Part shown: in pieces, positions 42,126-51,167 of the stretch
Layout of the letters: every line of letters begins with the position of its first letter
How positions within the stretch are numbered: the stretch's first letter is position 1
Assembly (NCBI RefSeq): GCF_000421745.1
Contig: NZ_ATXP01000009.1
Location: 1-64,000 of the forward strand
Direction: 5' to 3'
DNA from: Nesterenkonia alba DSM 19423
Lineage (GTDB): Bacteria > Actinomycetota > Actinomycetes > Actinomycetales > Micrococcaceae
Length of the DNA stretch: 64,000 nucleotides
Translations under genes and position numbers: made by a program
The notes under the pieces: generated by a model
Told to the model about the DNA's origin: nothing
Seen by the model: the letters and a program-made list of their open reading frames with translations, nothing else
Database searches by the model: none

Positions 42126-42884
42126 TCAGCTCTTATCGAGCTTCTCCACCGCGGAATCCATGATGGAGGAGCGGAGATCTTTCAAGCACTGGAGCATCTC
42201 TTTGGACGATTCGGCGACACGAGCTCGGGCCGCGGCGTCTTTGCGGGCGGCATGCGGCGCCATGGCCCGGGCGATGAGGTCGAGTTCATTGTCCGCGGAG
42301 CGCCGGATGTTCACCAGGTGCTTGGGTTCCAACCCGTAGCGAGCCAGGACCCGCACTGCTTTGACGGCTTTGAGGTCGTGGTGGCTGTAGTTGCCGTGCT
42401 CATCGGCGGAGATGATCCGGAACTTCTCCAAGGTGTCGAGCATCCCCCGGGTGGCACCGGAGAGGGCGCGCAGCTCTTTGCGTCCCATGGGACGGGCCCG
42501 GCCGGTGATCGCAGCGGCCATGTCCCCGGTGACTTCACGTGGCCCCACGGGCGCAGATTCCGGCAGGGCTTCTGGTTTTTCCCCGGCGTCGATGGCGTCC
42601 ATCGTCTCTTTGATGACGTCCAAGGGCATGTAGCGATCGCGCTGCAGAGCGAGGATGAACCGGAGACGTTCGACGTCGGCAGCGGAGTACTTCCGGTAGC
42701 CCGAGGGTGTGCGAGCCGGCTTGACGAGGTCTCGTTCTTCGAGAAACCGCAGCTTGGAGGCGGAAAGGTCGGGGTACTCGTTCTGTAGTTCGCGCAGCAC
42801 CTCGGAGATGGTGAAGACATGCGCGTCTGCGGGGGTCTCGCCGGTGGACGCCGCCTTGGGCGTGCGCGCGGGTCGTGCACTCAC
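42126..42884 (-). CDS. ftsR: MerR-family regulator (FtsR/Rv1828-like)
   Basis: A 252-residue regulator with an N-terminal MerR winged helix (about 24-95: TISEVLRELQNEYPDLSASK, FLEERDLVKP, GYRKYSAADVERL) and a long helical C-terminal domain with RYGLEPKHLVNIRRSAD. Homologues are FtsR of Corynebacterium, an activator of ftsZ, and mycobacterial Rv1828. Starts at GTG 42884, 74 bp after garA. Assignment rests on sequence type and the conserved neighbourhood; the ftsZ target is not in this window. Confidence 0.8.
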   Translation of the reverse strand: MSARPARTPKAASTGETPADAHVFTISEVLRELQNEYPDLSASKLRFLEERDLVKPARTPSGYRKYSAADVERLRFILALQRDRYMPLDVIKETMDAIDAGEKPEALPESAPVGPREVTGDMAAAITGRARPMGRKELRALSGATRGMLDTLEKFRIISADEHGNYSHHDLKAVKAVRVLARYGLEPKHLVNIRRSADNELDLIARAMAPHAARKDAAARARVAESSKEMLQCLKDLRSSIMDSAVEKLDKS

Positions 42885-42958
42885 TGTCGGTATCCTCTTT
42901 CAGGCTCAGGGGAAGGTGAAGCCTGCCTCAGGATAACGCGTTGAGACCGTTACCTGCG

Positions 42959-43405
42959 TTATTTAGTGCCTGCGTAGTAGGTGAGCCGGAATTTTCCGAT
43001 CTGCACTTCGTCACCATTCTGCAGGGTGTGGTGGTCTACGCGGTCGTGATTGACGTAGGTTCCGTTGAGGCTGCCGAGGTCCTCTAGTTCGAACCCGCCC
43101 TCGCGGCGTAAGAACTTCAGGTGCCGCCGGGAGACGGTCACATCGTCGAGGAAGATATCGGCCTCCGGGTGTCGCCCCACAGTGGTGACATCCTCGTCAA
43201 GCAGGAAGCGGGCCCCTTGGTTGGCACCGGTGTGGGCGATCAGCAGCGCAGAGTGTGCGGGCAGTGCCTCGATGGCTTTGGCATCGGCTTCAGAGAGGCT
43301 GGGCTCTGGTCCACCCTTGGCCGGGGGCAGAGAGATCGACGTCGTCTCCGAGGCACGCGGAGCGTTTCCGCCCGACGACGGCGACTCAGGGCGTGCGGAC
43401 TCCAC
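42959..43405 (-). CDS. garA: FHA-domain regulator GarA/OdhI
   Basis: A 148-residue protein. GarA binds and inhibits 2-oxoglutarate dehydrogenase and tunes glutamate metabolism until Ser/Thr kinases phosphorylate its N-terminal ETT motif and close it on its own FHA domain. Here ETTS lies at about 20-23, and the FHA domain spans 65-140 with TVGRHPEADIFLDDVTVSRRH and GSLNGTYVN (phosphothreonine-binding Arg, Ser and Asn). GTG 43405 is behind AAGGAGGAGG, a strong ribosome site. An inverted repeat overlapping the likely promoter lies at 43435-43457. Confidence 0.92.
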   Translation of the reverse strand: MESARPESPSSGGNAPRASETTSISLPPAKGGPEPSLSEADAKAIEALPAHSALLIAHTGANQGARFLLDEDVTTVGRHPEADIFLDDVTVSRRHLKFLRREGGFELEDLGSLNGTYVNHDRVDHHTLQNGDEVQIGKFRLTYYAGTK

Positions 43406-43434
43406 GGCGACCTCCTCCTTGGCGCTACTTAACT

Positions 43435-43457
43435 GTGACCTACCTATAGTAGATCAC
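43435..43457. promoter_or_regulatory. Inverted repeat in the garA promoter
   Basis: GTGACCTAC (43435-43443) and GTAGATCAC (43449-43457) are inverted with one mismatch around CTATA. On the minus strand TGACTG (43473-43468) and TACTAT (43451-43446) could be the -35 and -10 with 16 bp between, so the repeat would straddle the -10. A regulator-binding site, possibly for one of the adjacent MerR proteins, is the simplest reading; a gcvH terminator is an alternative. Confidence 0.45.
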
Positions 43458-43470
43458 AACTATATAACAG

Positions 43471-43857
43471 TCACCCGGCTTGCTTCGAGTATTCCTCTGC
43501 GGTGAGCAGCTTATCCAGTTCGGAGCTGTCGGAGAGCTTGAGTTCGAAGAGCCAGCCGGCACCGTAGGGTTCTGCGTTGATGGCCTGTGGTTCGTCGTCG
43601 AGCGCGGTGTTGACCGCCACGATCTCCCCGCTGACCGGAGCGTAGATATCGGAGACCGATTTGGTGGATTCGACTTCTCCGACCACATCACCGGCGGAGA
43701 CGGTCGCACCTTCTTCCGGGTGTTCCACGTAGACCACTTCACCGAGTGCGTCCTGAGCGAAGTCGGTGATGCCGACCCGGACCACTCCTTCAGTCTCTGC
43801 GGGGGCAACCCATTCGTGCTCGGCGCTGTATTTCAGGCTCTCCGGAATGTTACTCAT
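43471..43857 (-). CDS. gcvH: Glycine cleavage system H protein
   Basis: A 128-residue lipoyl carrier protein that shuttles the aminomethyl group between P, T and L proteins. Lipoyl-lysine motif [15 protein letters not shown] and the GDVVGEVE turn are intact. No gcvP or gcvT lies in the window. In mycobacteria gcvH likewise precedes garA. Unusually, its ATG overlaps the stop of the sugar-ABC ATPase gene (ATGA, 43854-43857), so it sits at the end of the importer operon. Confidence 0.95.
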   Translation of the reverse strand: MSNIPESLKYSAEHEWVAPAETEGVVRVGITDFAQDALGEVVYVEHPEEGATVSAGDVVGEVESTKSVSDIYAPVSGEIVAVNTALDDEPQAINAEPYGAGWLFELKLSDSSELDKLLTAEEYSKQAG

Positions 43858-45104
43858 GAGGACAACTTAGCACCCGCGCGCTCGGCTTCGCGCTGCCGGT
43901 CTTCGCGTGCCATTTCGGTCAGCCTGGCACCGGCTTCGGCATCCCGGGTGAGGTTCTCCCCCGTGGCGGGATCGAAGAGGTGGATGCGCCGGGTGTTGAC
44001 CCACAACTCGGCAGTGTCTCCGCCACGGATCGTGGACATTGCGTCAACGGCGACCACCAGCTGGGTGCGCAACTCATCGGCGTCCATGTCTTCGGCCAGG
44101 GACTGCAGGACGTCGGTGACCCGCGGGTCGTTCTCATAGTTGACGTAGGCGTACTGTTCATTGCCTAGCCATTCGGTGTGGGAGAGCTCTGCGGTGAAGA
44201 CCTGGCCTTTGGCTCGCTGGGAGGCGTCAACCTGGCTGGCTTCGTCGAAGAACTCCGGCCGGATACCGGCGAGGACCACTTCTTTGTCACGCCCGGCCTC
44301 GGCTTGTTTCTCGTTCAGCTCGATCTCCCCGATGGGAGTTTTCAGCGTGGTGCCTTCCACGCTTCCGGGCAAAAAGTTCATCGAGGGCGCTCCGATGAAT
44401 CCGGCCACAAAGAGATTCAGCGGCTGTTCGTAGAGCTCCCGCGGTGAGGCCACCTGCTGCAGTTCACCCTTCTTCAGCACCGCGACCCGGTCACCGAGGG
44501 TCATCGCCTCGGTCTGGTCGTGGGTGACGTAGACGCTGGTGGTGTTCAACCGCCGTTGCAGTTGGGAGATCTCGGTGCGCATCTGGCCGCGCAGCTTGGC
44601 GTCCAGGTTGCTCAGCGGTTCGTCGAAGAGAAACGCGGCGGCTTCACGCACAATGGCCCGCCCCATGGCCACCCGCTGACGCTGCCCACCGGAGAGGTTG
44701 GCCGGCTTGCGGTCCAGGTGTTCAGTCAGTTCCAGGGTCTCGGCGGCTTTGCGGACTTTCTGGTCGACTTCTTCCTTGCTGAACTGACCTTTGTGCAGCC
44801 GCATGGGGAAGGCAATGTTCTCGTAGACCGACAGGTGCGGGTAGAGCGCGTAGTTCTGGAAGACCATGGCCACATTGCGTTCGCGCGGGGGTTTCTCATT
44901 GACCCGTTCACCGTCGATGAGCAGCTCACCAGAGGTGATGTCTTCCAGCCCGGCGATCATCCGCAGCACCGTGGATTTCCCCGAGCCCGAAGGGCCCACC
45001 AGGATGACGAATTCGCCGTCCTCGATCTCTAGGGAGACGTCGTTGACAGCCGGGTAGCCGTCCCCGTATTCCTTCACGAGATTTCTGATGCTGATCGAAG
45101 CCAT
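43854..45104 (-). CDS. sugC: Sugar ABC transporter ATPase (trehalose-type, SugC/UgpC-like)
   Basis: A 416-residue ATPase. In order: Walker [10 protein letters not shown] (about 37-45), Q-loop [12 protein letters not shown], signature [12 protein letters not shown], Walker [13 protein letters not shown] and VTHDQTEAM. About 170 C-terminal residues hold OB/TOBE regulatory folds ([24 protein letters not shown]). It follows the two permeases after 33 bp. Its wider family serves many sugars, and the same ATPase may power several importers; the LpqY-like binding protein points to trehalose. Confidence 0.85.
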   Translation of the reverse strand: MASISIRNLVKEYGDGYPAVNDVSLEIEDGEFVILVGPSGSGKSTVLRMIAGLEDITSGELLIDGERVNEKPPRERNVAMVFQNYALYPHLSVYENIAFPMRLHKGQFSKEEVDQKVRKAAETLELTEHLDRKPANLSGGQRQRVAMGRAIVREAAAFLFDEPLSNLDAKLRGQMRTEISQLQRRLNTTSVYVTHDQTEAMTLGDRVAVLKKGELQQVASPRELYEQPLNLFVAGFIGAPSMNFLPGSVEGTTLKTPIGEIELNEKQAEAGRDKEVVLAGIRPEFFDEASQVDASQRAKGQVFTAELSHTEWLGNEQYAYVNYENDPRVTDVLQSLAEDMDADELRTQLVVAVDAMSTIRGGDTAELWVNTRRIHLFDPATGENLTRDAEAGARLTEMAREDRQREAERAGAKLSS

Positions 45105-45137
45105 GTTCTGTGGTCCTTTCGTTCTCGCCGTCGACGT

Positions 45138-45986
45138 CTATCCCTTGACTGCACCCTGGGTCAGTCCGGAAACAATCTGCCGTTGGAACAGCAGTACCAG
45201 TACCACCACGGGGATGGTGACCACGATGGCGGCGGCGGAGATCGCCCCGGTAGGTTCTTCGAATTGGCTGGCCCCGGTGAAGAATGCCAGAGCAGCCGGC
45301 ACAGGGCGTGCGGCCTCAGTGGAGGTCAGGGAGATCCCGTAAACGAAGTCGTTCCACGCGATGAAGAACGCGATGATCGCGGTGGTGAACACCCCGGGTG
45401 CCGCCAGGGGGACGATGGCCTTGCGGAAGGCCTGCCACTGGGTGGCACCGTCAACCAGTGCCGCCTGTTCCAGCTCCCAGGGGATCTGCCGGAAGAACGC
45501 CGAGAGGGTCCAAATGGAGATCGGCAGGGTCAGGGACAGGTACGGGATGATGAGTCCGAGCCAGGTGTCGTAGAGCCCGATGGTCCGCCAGAGGTTGAAC
45601 AGCGGGGTCACCACGGAGATCACCGGGAAGATAGAAACCGCCAGTGCGGTGCCCAGGATGATCCGTTTGCCGGGGAAGTTCAGCCGGGCGATGGCGTAGG
45701 CGCACAGCGTGGAGAGGACGACGGCGACTGCGGTGGCGATGAGCGTGATCCCGATCGAGTTGCGCAGTGCGGTGAGGAAGAGTTCCTGTGCTCCGCCGAC
45801 GAAGATCATCTCGTAGTTGTCCCAGGTCCAGGTGGTCGGCCAGAACTGGTTGCTGCCGAGGTCGGCCTGGGTCTTGAAGCTGGTGACGAAGATCGAAGCC
45901 ACGGGGAACAGTGCATAGAGCAGCACCCCGATGGTCAAGAAGGTCCAGGCCACTCGCTGTTTGGAGGTGAGCTTTCCGGCTGCCAT
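45138..45986 (-). CDS. sugB: Sugar ABC transporter permease (SugB-like)
   Basis: A 282-residue permease with six helices starting at about residue 12 and the EAA loop EQAALVDGATQWQAFRKAIVP. The ATG at 45986 overlaps the TGA of the first permease by one base; the frame runs further upstream only as its shadow. It forms the membrane channel with the neighbouring permease. Confidence 0.85.
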   Translation of the reverse strand: MAAGKLTSKQRVAWTFLTIGVLLYALFPVASIFVTSFKTQADLGSNQFWPTTWTWDNYEMIFVGGAQELFLTALRNSIGITLIATAVAVVLSTLCAYAIARLNFPGKRIILGTALAVSIFPVISVVTPLFNLWRTIGLYDTWLGLIIPYLSLTLPISIWTLSAFFRQIPWELEQAALVDGATQWQAFRKAIVPLAAPGVFTTAIIAFFIAWNDFVYGISLTSTEAARPVPAALAFFTGASQFEEPTGAISAAAIVVTIPVVVLVLLFQRQIVSGLTQGAVKG

Positions 45987-46930
45987 CACTTCTCCCCCTT
46001 CCCCGATGAGGCGTCGGTACCCCGGGCGAGGTCCACATTGAACAGTTTGATGGCTGCCCAGCACATCAGCACCACGCAGAGGAACATAATGACCGAGAGC
46101 GCTGAACCGAGCCCAATCTCCAGGCGGCTGATCGTCTGGTGGTAGGTCAGCAGGGCGAGTACTTCGGTACCGGCCTCTCCCCCGGTCATGATGAAGACGT
46201 TGTCGAAGATCCGGAAGGCATCCAGGGCCCGGAAGAGCACCGCCACCATGATGGCGGCCTTCATATTGGGGATGATGACCTTGTACATCTGCTGCCACCA
46301 GGTGGCACCGTCAACCCGTGACGCTTCCAGCAGGTCATCGGGGACTTGGGCGAGCCCGGCCAGTAGCAGCAGGGCGATGAATGGAGTGGTCTTCCAGATC
46401 TCGGAGAGCATGATGACCGTCACCGCGGTCCAGAAGTTGGAAAACCAGTCGAGGTCTTCGGTGATCCCAGGCACCCAGGAGAACCAGCTGTTGATGAACC
46501 CGGAGTTGATGTCGAACATGTAGTACCAGGCGAAGGCGGACACCACAGTGATGATCCCGTAGGGCACCAAGATGGAGGTTCGCAGCAGCCCTCGGAGCCG
46601 TTTGAGCGCCTTGTGCATCACCAACGCCAGGGCGAAGCCGAGTACCAGCTCCACAGCGACGGTCACCACGGTGATGAACAGGGTCACCGCCATGGCCCGC
46701 CCAAAGACCGGGTCGGTGAGGATGGTGGTGTAGTTGCCCAGGCCGATGAATTCGCGCTCGTCGGGAGCGGTGAGCCGGTGGCTGAATAACGAGTCGAACA
46801 ACGCCTGGGCGATGGGGTAGGCGGTGACCGCCAGCATCACTAGGAAGGCCGGGCCGGCCAGGTACCAGCCGAGGCGGGCTTCCTGCCGGGCGCGGCGGGA
46901 GGCGGGGTTTTTCTCCGCGGTGGCCGTCAT
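45986..46930 (-). CDS. sugA: Sugar ABC transporter permease (SugA-like)
   Basis: A 314-residue permease with six hydrophobic helices, the first at about 22-43, a MalF-type periplasmic loop (FINSWFSWVPGITEDLDWF) and the EAA loop LEASRVDGATWWQQMYKVIIP. Start ATG overlaps the stop of the binding-protein gene as ATGA (46927-46930). Confidence 0.85.
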   Translation of the reverse strand: MTATAEKNPASRRARQEARLGWYLAGPAFLVMLAVTAYPIAQALFDSLFSHRLTAPDEREFIGLGNYTTILTDPVFGRAMAVTLFITVVTVAVELVLGFALALVMHKALKRLRGLLRTSILVPYGIITVVSAFAWYYMFDINSGFINSWFSWVPGITEDLDWFSNFWTAVTVIMLSEIWKTTPFIALLLLAGLAQVPDDLLEASRVDGATWWQQMYKVIIPNMKAAIMVAVLFRALDAFRIFDNVFIMTGGEAGTEVLALLTYHQTISRLEIGLGSALSVIMFLCVVLMCWAAIKLFNVDLARGTDASSGKGEK

Positions 46931-48213
46931 AGCAGTCGCTCCCCTCGCAGGACCTGCTGGATGAAGGTGTCGGTCTGCTCACCAGTGGTCTCCGGGTCAA
47001 TCCCGGAGATGGGGGTGAACCGGCTCTGAATGCCTTCGGAGACTTCGTTATAGAAGGGGGTTTGCGGCCGGGGCGCAGCGTTGTCGATCGCTTCCCGGAT
47101 ATCTTCTGCCATGGGGAATTCATCCTCGAAGCGGTCGTCGGCGTAGGCGGAGTCCGACGACGGCGGCAGCCCGTCGGTGAGGAAGTAGTCGGCTTGGTTC
47201 TCCGGTTGAACGATGCACTCCACCGCCTGGTAGGCCAGGTCCGGGTGTTCGGATTCGGCCCCCACGGCCAGTGCCACTCCGCCCAGTGGCGGGGCGGATT
47301 CGGTGTCGGCCTCAACCCGCGGGTACTGCGCCCATCCGATGTCGTCGAGGACTTCTTCGTCGAGGTCTCCACCTTCGACTGCAGCGTTGGTGGCCGGCCA
47401 GACGAAGGGCCAGTTGACCATGAAGGAACCGTTGTCCCCCTGGAAGAGCCGCATGCCCTGTTCCTCGTCAAGCGATGCGACACCGGGCCCGGCGAGCCCT
47501 TCGGAACCGATGGTGGAGATAATCTCTGCGGCACGCTGCCCGGCTTCGGAGCCCAGCTGGGGTTGGAGTTGGTCGGCTTCTGCCTGTTCGTCGGCCAGGA
47601 TCGTCTCCCCTTGGGAGGCGATCAGCGCGTTGACCCAGACGGTCATGGACTCTTCCCGCACGCCTTGGATACCGAGGTAGGTGTCTGTCTCACGGGCGGC
47701 GTCGATGATGTCATCCCAGGTGACGGGTTCGTCCATGTCCAAACCGGCTTCTTCAGCCACCGATTCGCGGTACCAGAGCAACTGTGGGTTTGCGGTAAAG
47801 GGGATGGCGACCAGTTCATCACCCCAAGTGGCGGCTTCCAGGGGCCCATCGAGAGTGTCTTCGGTGGTGTTCTCGGCGACATCGTCGGGCACCGGAGCCA
47901 GGAATCCGGGTTCGGCGAACTCGGGAATGAAGGGCAGGTCGACGGACATGATGTCCAGGGATGAGTCCCCGGCGGCGAGGCGACGGGCCAGCTGCTCCCG
48001 CTGGGCGGGGGCGTCATTGGGCAGCAGGGACGTCTGAATGATGTATTCGCCGTCGGCCTCGTCAGTGCATTGTTCGGCCAGTGCGGCTTGTCCACCGTCA
48101 TCGGGGTTGATGTACCAGGTCAGCACGGGGGTGTCGTCTGTCTCCCCGCATCCGGTCAGTGCCAGTGCGGCGATCATCGCCGTGGCAGCCACCCGTGGTC
48201 GGGAGCCCGTCAT
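46927..48213 (-). CDS. lpqY: Trehalose-type ABC substrate-binding lipoprotein (LpqY-like)
   Basis: A 428-residue lipoprotein with signal ending LTGC (Cys 22 lipidated) and a family-1 solute-binding domain. Similarity to mycobacterial LpqY is visible along the protein: QREQLARRLAAGD, LDIMSVDLPFIPEFAE, TANPQLLWYR, NWPFVWP, GGVALAVG and the end ISGIDPETT. LpqY-SugABC recycles trehalose released from the cell envelope. ATG 48213 is behind GGAGGTAAAGG. The promoter overlaps the end of clpX. Confidence 0.8.
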   Translation of the reverse strand: MTGSRPRVAATAMIAALALTGCGETDDTPVLTWYINPDDGGQAALAEQCTDEADGEYIIQTSLLPNDAPAQREQLARRLAAGDSSLDIMSVDLPFIPEFAEPGFLAPVPDDVAENTTEDTLDGPLEAATWGDELVAIPFTANPQLLWYRESVAEEAGLDMDEPVTWDDIIDAARETDTYLGIQGVREESMTVWVNALIASQGETILADEQAEADQLQPQLGSEAGQRAAEIISTIGSEGLAGPGVASLDEEQGMRLFQGDNGSFMVNWPFVWPATNAAVEGGDLDEEVLDDIGWAQYPRVEADTESAPPLGGVALAVGAESEHPDLAYQAVECIVQPENQADYFLTDGLPPSSDSAYADDRFEDEFPMAEDIREAIDNAAPRPQTPFYNEVSEGIQSRFTPISGIDPETTGEQTDTFIQQVLRGERLL

Positions 48214-48269
48214 AAACCTTTACCTCCACATCGAGGTGATGCCGTTCACATCATCGGTCTGCTACGCAC

Positions 48270-48300
48270 ACTATATGCCAGCGGGCCTGATATGTCAGGC
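48270..48300 (-). promoter_or_regulatory. lpqY promoter overlapping the clpX stop and a hairpin
   Basis: On the minus strand CTGACA (48298-48293) and TATAGT (48275-48270) are 17 bp apart, a good -35/-10 pair. The -35 overlaps the clpX stop codon and one arm of the inverted repeat GCCTGA-TATG-TCAGGC (48285-48300). That repeat could be a clpX terminator or an operator. Confidence 0.5.
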
Positions 48301-49587
48301 GGTCTTTTTGCGGAGCTTCTTGGCTTCGGCCCTGGTCAGCAGCAGAGGCTCGGCGCCTTCGCGGACCACCTCGCCGGTGATGGTGACCGTGGCGATGTCT
48401 TCACGGTCAGGGAGTTCAAACATGATGGGGTTGAGCACGGCTTCCAGGATGCTGCGCAGTCCACGGGCCCCGGTGCCGCGCGCTTCGGCGAGTTCGACGA
48501 CGGCTTCAATAGCGTCCTCGGTGAACTCGAGTTCGACGTCGTCGATGGAGAAAATTTTCTGATACTGCTTGATGAGCGCGTTCTTCGGCTCGGTGAGGAT
48601 CTGAGCCAGGGCACTGCGGTCGAGTTCTTCAACGGTGGCCACCACGGGAAGTCGCCCGATGAACTCGGGGATGAGCCCGAATTTGTGGAGGTCTTCGGGC
48701 TCGACGTCGGCGTAACTGACTTCCTGCCGAGTCAAGGTGGACAGCGGAGCCCCGAACCCGATGCCCTTCTTGCCGGCCCGGGACTCGATGATCTCCTCTA
48801 ATCCGGCGAAGGCCCCCGAAACGATGAAGAGCACATTGGAGGTATCGATCTGGATGAATTCCTGCTGAGGATGTTTTCGTCCCCCCTGCGGCGCCACAGA
48901 GGCCGTGGTGCCTTCCAGGATTTTCAGCAGGGCCTGTTGGACACCCTCCCCGGAGACATCCCGGGTGATGGAGGGGTTCTCGGATTTGCGGGAGATCTTG
49001 TCAATCTCGTCGATGTAGACAATGCCTTGTTCGGCTTTCTTCACATCCCCATCGGCGGCTTGGATGAGCTTGAGCAGGATGTTCTCCACGTCTTCACCCA
49101 CATAACCGGCTTCCGTGAGGCTAGTGGCGTCGGCAACGATGAACGGAACCTGCAGTTTCCGGGCCAGGGATTGGGCCAGGTAGGTCTTCCCCGACCCGGT
49201 GGGACCAATCATGAGGATGTTCGACTTGCCGATTTCGACGTCGTCGTACTCCCCTCCTCCGATGGAGGCGGTCTTCGCTGAGGCGCCGGTGGCAGCGACT
49301 CGTTTGTAGTGGTTGTGCACCGCCACAGCGAGGGTGCGCTTGGCTTTGTTCTGCCCGACGACGTACTCATCGAGGTAGTCGTAAATCTGCTTAGGCGTGG
49401 GCAGCTCGAAGTCATGGGGCTCGGCGACCTCGTTGAGGTGCTCTTCGATGATCTCGTTGCACAGCTCGATGCACTCATCGCAGATGTAGACGCCGGGGCC
49501 GCCGATGAGTTTGTACCGGACCTGCTTTTGGTTCTTCCCGCAAAAGGAGCACTTGAGCAGGTCAGCGCTGTCGCCAAGTCGTGCCAT
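48295..49587 (-). CDS. clpX: Clp protease ATPase subunit ClpX
   Basis: The AAA+ unfoldase that feeds ClpP1P2. 430 residues: N-terminal zinc-binding domain CSFCGKNQ...CDECIELC (13-40), Walker [13 protein letters not shown], Walker [11 protein letters not shown], pore loop GYVGED, sensor region and arginine finger ([11 protein letters not shown]). The IGF-type loop (KKGIGFG) that docks to ClpP is present. It lies 18 bp downstream of clpP2 in the usual clpP1-clpP2-clpX order. Confidence 0.98.
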   Translation of the reverse strand: MARLGDSADLLKCSFCGKNQKQVRYKLIGGPGVYICDECIELCNEIIEEHLNEVAEPHDFELPTPKQIYDYLDEYVVGQNKAKRTLAVAVHNHYKRVAATGASAKTASIGGGEYDDVEIGKSNILMIGPTGSGKTYLAQSLARKLQVPFIVADATSLTEAGYVGEDVENILLKLIQAADGDVKKAEQGIVYIDEIDKISRKSENPSITRDVSGEGVQQALLKILEGTTASVAPQGGRKHPQQEFIQIDTSNVLFIVSGAFAGLEEIIESRAGKKGIGFGAPLSTLTRQEVSYADVEPEDLHKFGLIPEFIGRLPVVATVEELDRSALAQILTEPKNALIKQYQKIFSIDDVELEFTEDAIEAVVELAEARGTGARGLRSILEAVLNPIMFELPDREDIATVTITGEVVREGAEPLLLTRAEAKKLRKKTA

Positions 49588-49605
49588 GGAATCCAGCCTA
49601 CGCTT

Positions 49606-50262
49606 CTAGACGGGCAGTTTGCGGGAGGCCAGCACCTCATCGACCAGGCCGTATTCCTTGGCCTGCTCGGCAGAGAGGAATTTGTCCCGGTCGATGTCTT
49701 CGCTGACCTGTTCGGCGCTGCGGTCGGTGTGCTCAGCCAGCACCTGTTCCATCCAGGTGCGGATCCGGCGGATCTCATCGGCCTGAATGGCCAGGTCGGT
49801 GGCAGTACCACGAGCCCCGCCCATAGCCGGCTGGTGGATGAGCACCCGGGCATTCGGCAGGGCGTAACGCTTGCCCTTGGTTCCGGCGGCCAACAGCACT
49901 GCAGCTGCGGAGGCGGCCTGCCCCAGGCATACCGTCTGCACGTGGGGGCGGATGTATTGGATGGTGTCGTAGATGGCAGTCATCGCGGTGAAGGAACCAC
50001 CGGGCGAGTTGATGTAGAGGGTGATGTCCCGCTCGGAGTCCATGGATTCCAGCACGAGCAGCTGGGCCATGATGTCATCGGCGGAGGCGTCATCCACCTG
50101 GGCACCGAGGAAGACGATGCGCTCTTCGAAGAGCTTGGCATAGGGGTCCTGGCGCTTGAAACCGTAAGGGGTGCGCTCCTCGAACTGCGGCAGGACGTAG
50201 CGGCTTGCCGGTGCGGCGGTTGCGGGAACTGCCTCGGGGGTCTGGTCAGCGGTGAAGTTCAT
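49606..50262 (-). CDS. clpP2: ATP-dependent Clp protease proteolytic subunit ClpP2
   Basis: A 218-residue serine peptidase. Catalytic Ser is in GQAASAAAV, His in HQPAMGG, and the DRDKFLSAEQAKEYGLVDEV segment holds the Asp region. I start at ATG 50262 (MNFTADQTPE) behind CAGGAGAGAC rather than in the upstream shadow of clpP1. It assembles with ClpP1 into the mixed tetradecamer typical of actinobacteria. Confidence 0.96.
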   Translation of the reverse strand: MNFTADQTPEAVPATAAPASRYVLPQFEERTPYGFKRQDPYAKLFEERIVFLGAQVDDASADDIMAQLLVLESMDSERDITLYINSPGGSFTAMTAIYDTIQYIRPHVQTVCLGQAASAAAVLLAAGTKGKRYALPNARVLIHQPAMGGARGTATDLAIQADEIRRIRTWMEQVLAEHTDRSAEQVSEDIDRDKFLSAEQAKEYGLVDEVLASRKLPV

Positions 50263-50309
50263 GTCTCTCCTGTGTCCTTGAAGTCCTGCGGTGCTCCGGG
50301 CCGGGCGGC

Positions 50310-50918
50310 TCAGACGCCTCCGCCGCCGGAGACGGTGTGGGAGCGCTGGGCAATCTTGTCGAAGAACCCGTATTCGAGCCCTTCTTCGGCGGTGAACCAC
50401 TTGTCGCGGGCGTTATCCCGCAGGATGGTCTCGATGGACTGGCCAGTCTGTTCGGCGGTCAACTCGGCCATGACCTGCTTCATGTGCTGGATGAGCTGGG
50501 CCTGGATGCGCACATCGGATTCGGTACCGCCGATGCCGCCGGAGGGCTGGTGCATCAGAATGCGGGCGTGCGGAGTGGCGAAGCGCTTCCCGGGAGTTCC
50601 ACTGGACAGTAAGAACTGCCCCATAGAGGCGGCCAGGCCAGTGGCGACGGTGACGACGTCGTTGGGGATGAACTGCATCGTGTCGTAGATCGCCATACCG
50701 GCGGTGACCGAACCACCCGGGGAGTTGATGTAGAGGTAGATGTCACGCTCGGGGTCCTCGGCGGAGAGCAGCAACATCTGGGAGCAGATGGTGTTGGCGT
50801 TTTCATCGCGCACCTCGGAGCCCAGCCAGATGATCCGCTCCTTGAGGAGCCGGTTGTAGATGTAGTTCTCCTGGGATGCCGGATCCACGCTCGAGGCCGT
50901 GGGCAGCTGCTCAGACAT
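50310..50918 (-). CDS. clpP1: ATP-dependent Clp protease proteolytic subunit ClpP1
   Basis: A 202-residue serine peptidase with [11 protein letters not shown] (Ser), [11 protein letters not shown] (His) and the [20 protein letters not shown] stretch. The N-terminus is processed in homologues. ATG 50918 follows a GAGGAGAAGTCC ribosome site. It heads the clp operon; the upstream 146 bp to tRNA-Pro would hold its promoter and any ClgR site, but I could not pick one out. Confidence 0.96.
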   Translation of the reverse strand: MSEQLPTASSVDPASQENYIYNRLLKERIIWLGSEVRDENANTICSQMLLLSAEDPERDIYLYINSPGGSVTAGMAIYDTMQFIPNDVVTVATGLAASMGQFLLSSGTPGKRFATPHARILMHQPSGGIGGTESDVRIQAQLIQHMKQVMAELTAEQTGQSIETILRDNARDKWFTAEEGLEYGFFDKIAQRSHTVSGGGGV

Positions 50919-51006
50919 GGACTTCTCCTCGTCGCTTGGGTCAGTGCGTTCTGATCCAGAACACTACTTCACACCGGTGACACACCACGGCGCCCACACG
51001 GGGGTG

Positions 51007-51035
51007 TTCGCCGTCGGCACACGCGACACTATAGA
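51007..51035 (+). promoter_or_regulatory. Promoter of tRNA-Pro
   Basis: TTCGCC (51007-51012), 17 bp, then TATAGA (51030-51035), about 30 bp before the tRNA. Confidence 0.45.
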
Positions 51036-51064
51036 CTCGTGCAGTCTGCTCACGAGGCGGGCAC

Positions 51065-51138
51065 CGGGACATAGCTCAGCTTGGTAGAGCGCCCGCTTTG
51101 GGAGCGGGAGGTCGCAGGTTCAAATCCTGTTGTCCCGA
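51065..51138 (+). tRNA. tRNA-Pro (TGG anticodon)
   Basis: The 74 nt cloverleaf has acceptor CGGGACA pairing TGTCCCG, D-arm with AGCTCAGCTTGGTAGAGC, anticodon stem CCCGC/GCGGG around loop TTTGGGA (anticodon TGG), and T-arm GCAGG-TTCAAAT-CCTGT. CCA is not fully encoded. It is 30 bp from the end of the TrkA-N/RyR gene. Confidence 0.95.
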
Positions 51139-51167
51139 CCGTGTGTTGTCCCGTCCGTTGTGACGTG

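Noticed and set aside
50919-51064. ClgR binding site upstream of clpP1
   Set aside because: A partial CGCC...GGC match near 51009 does not fit the palindrome well and coincides with the tRNA-Pro -35 region.
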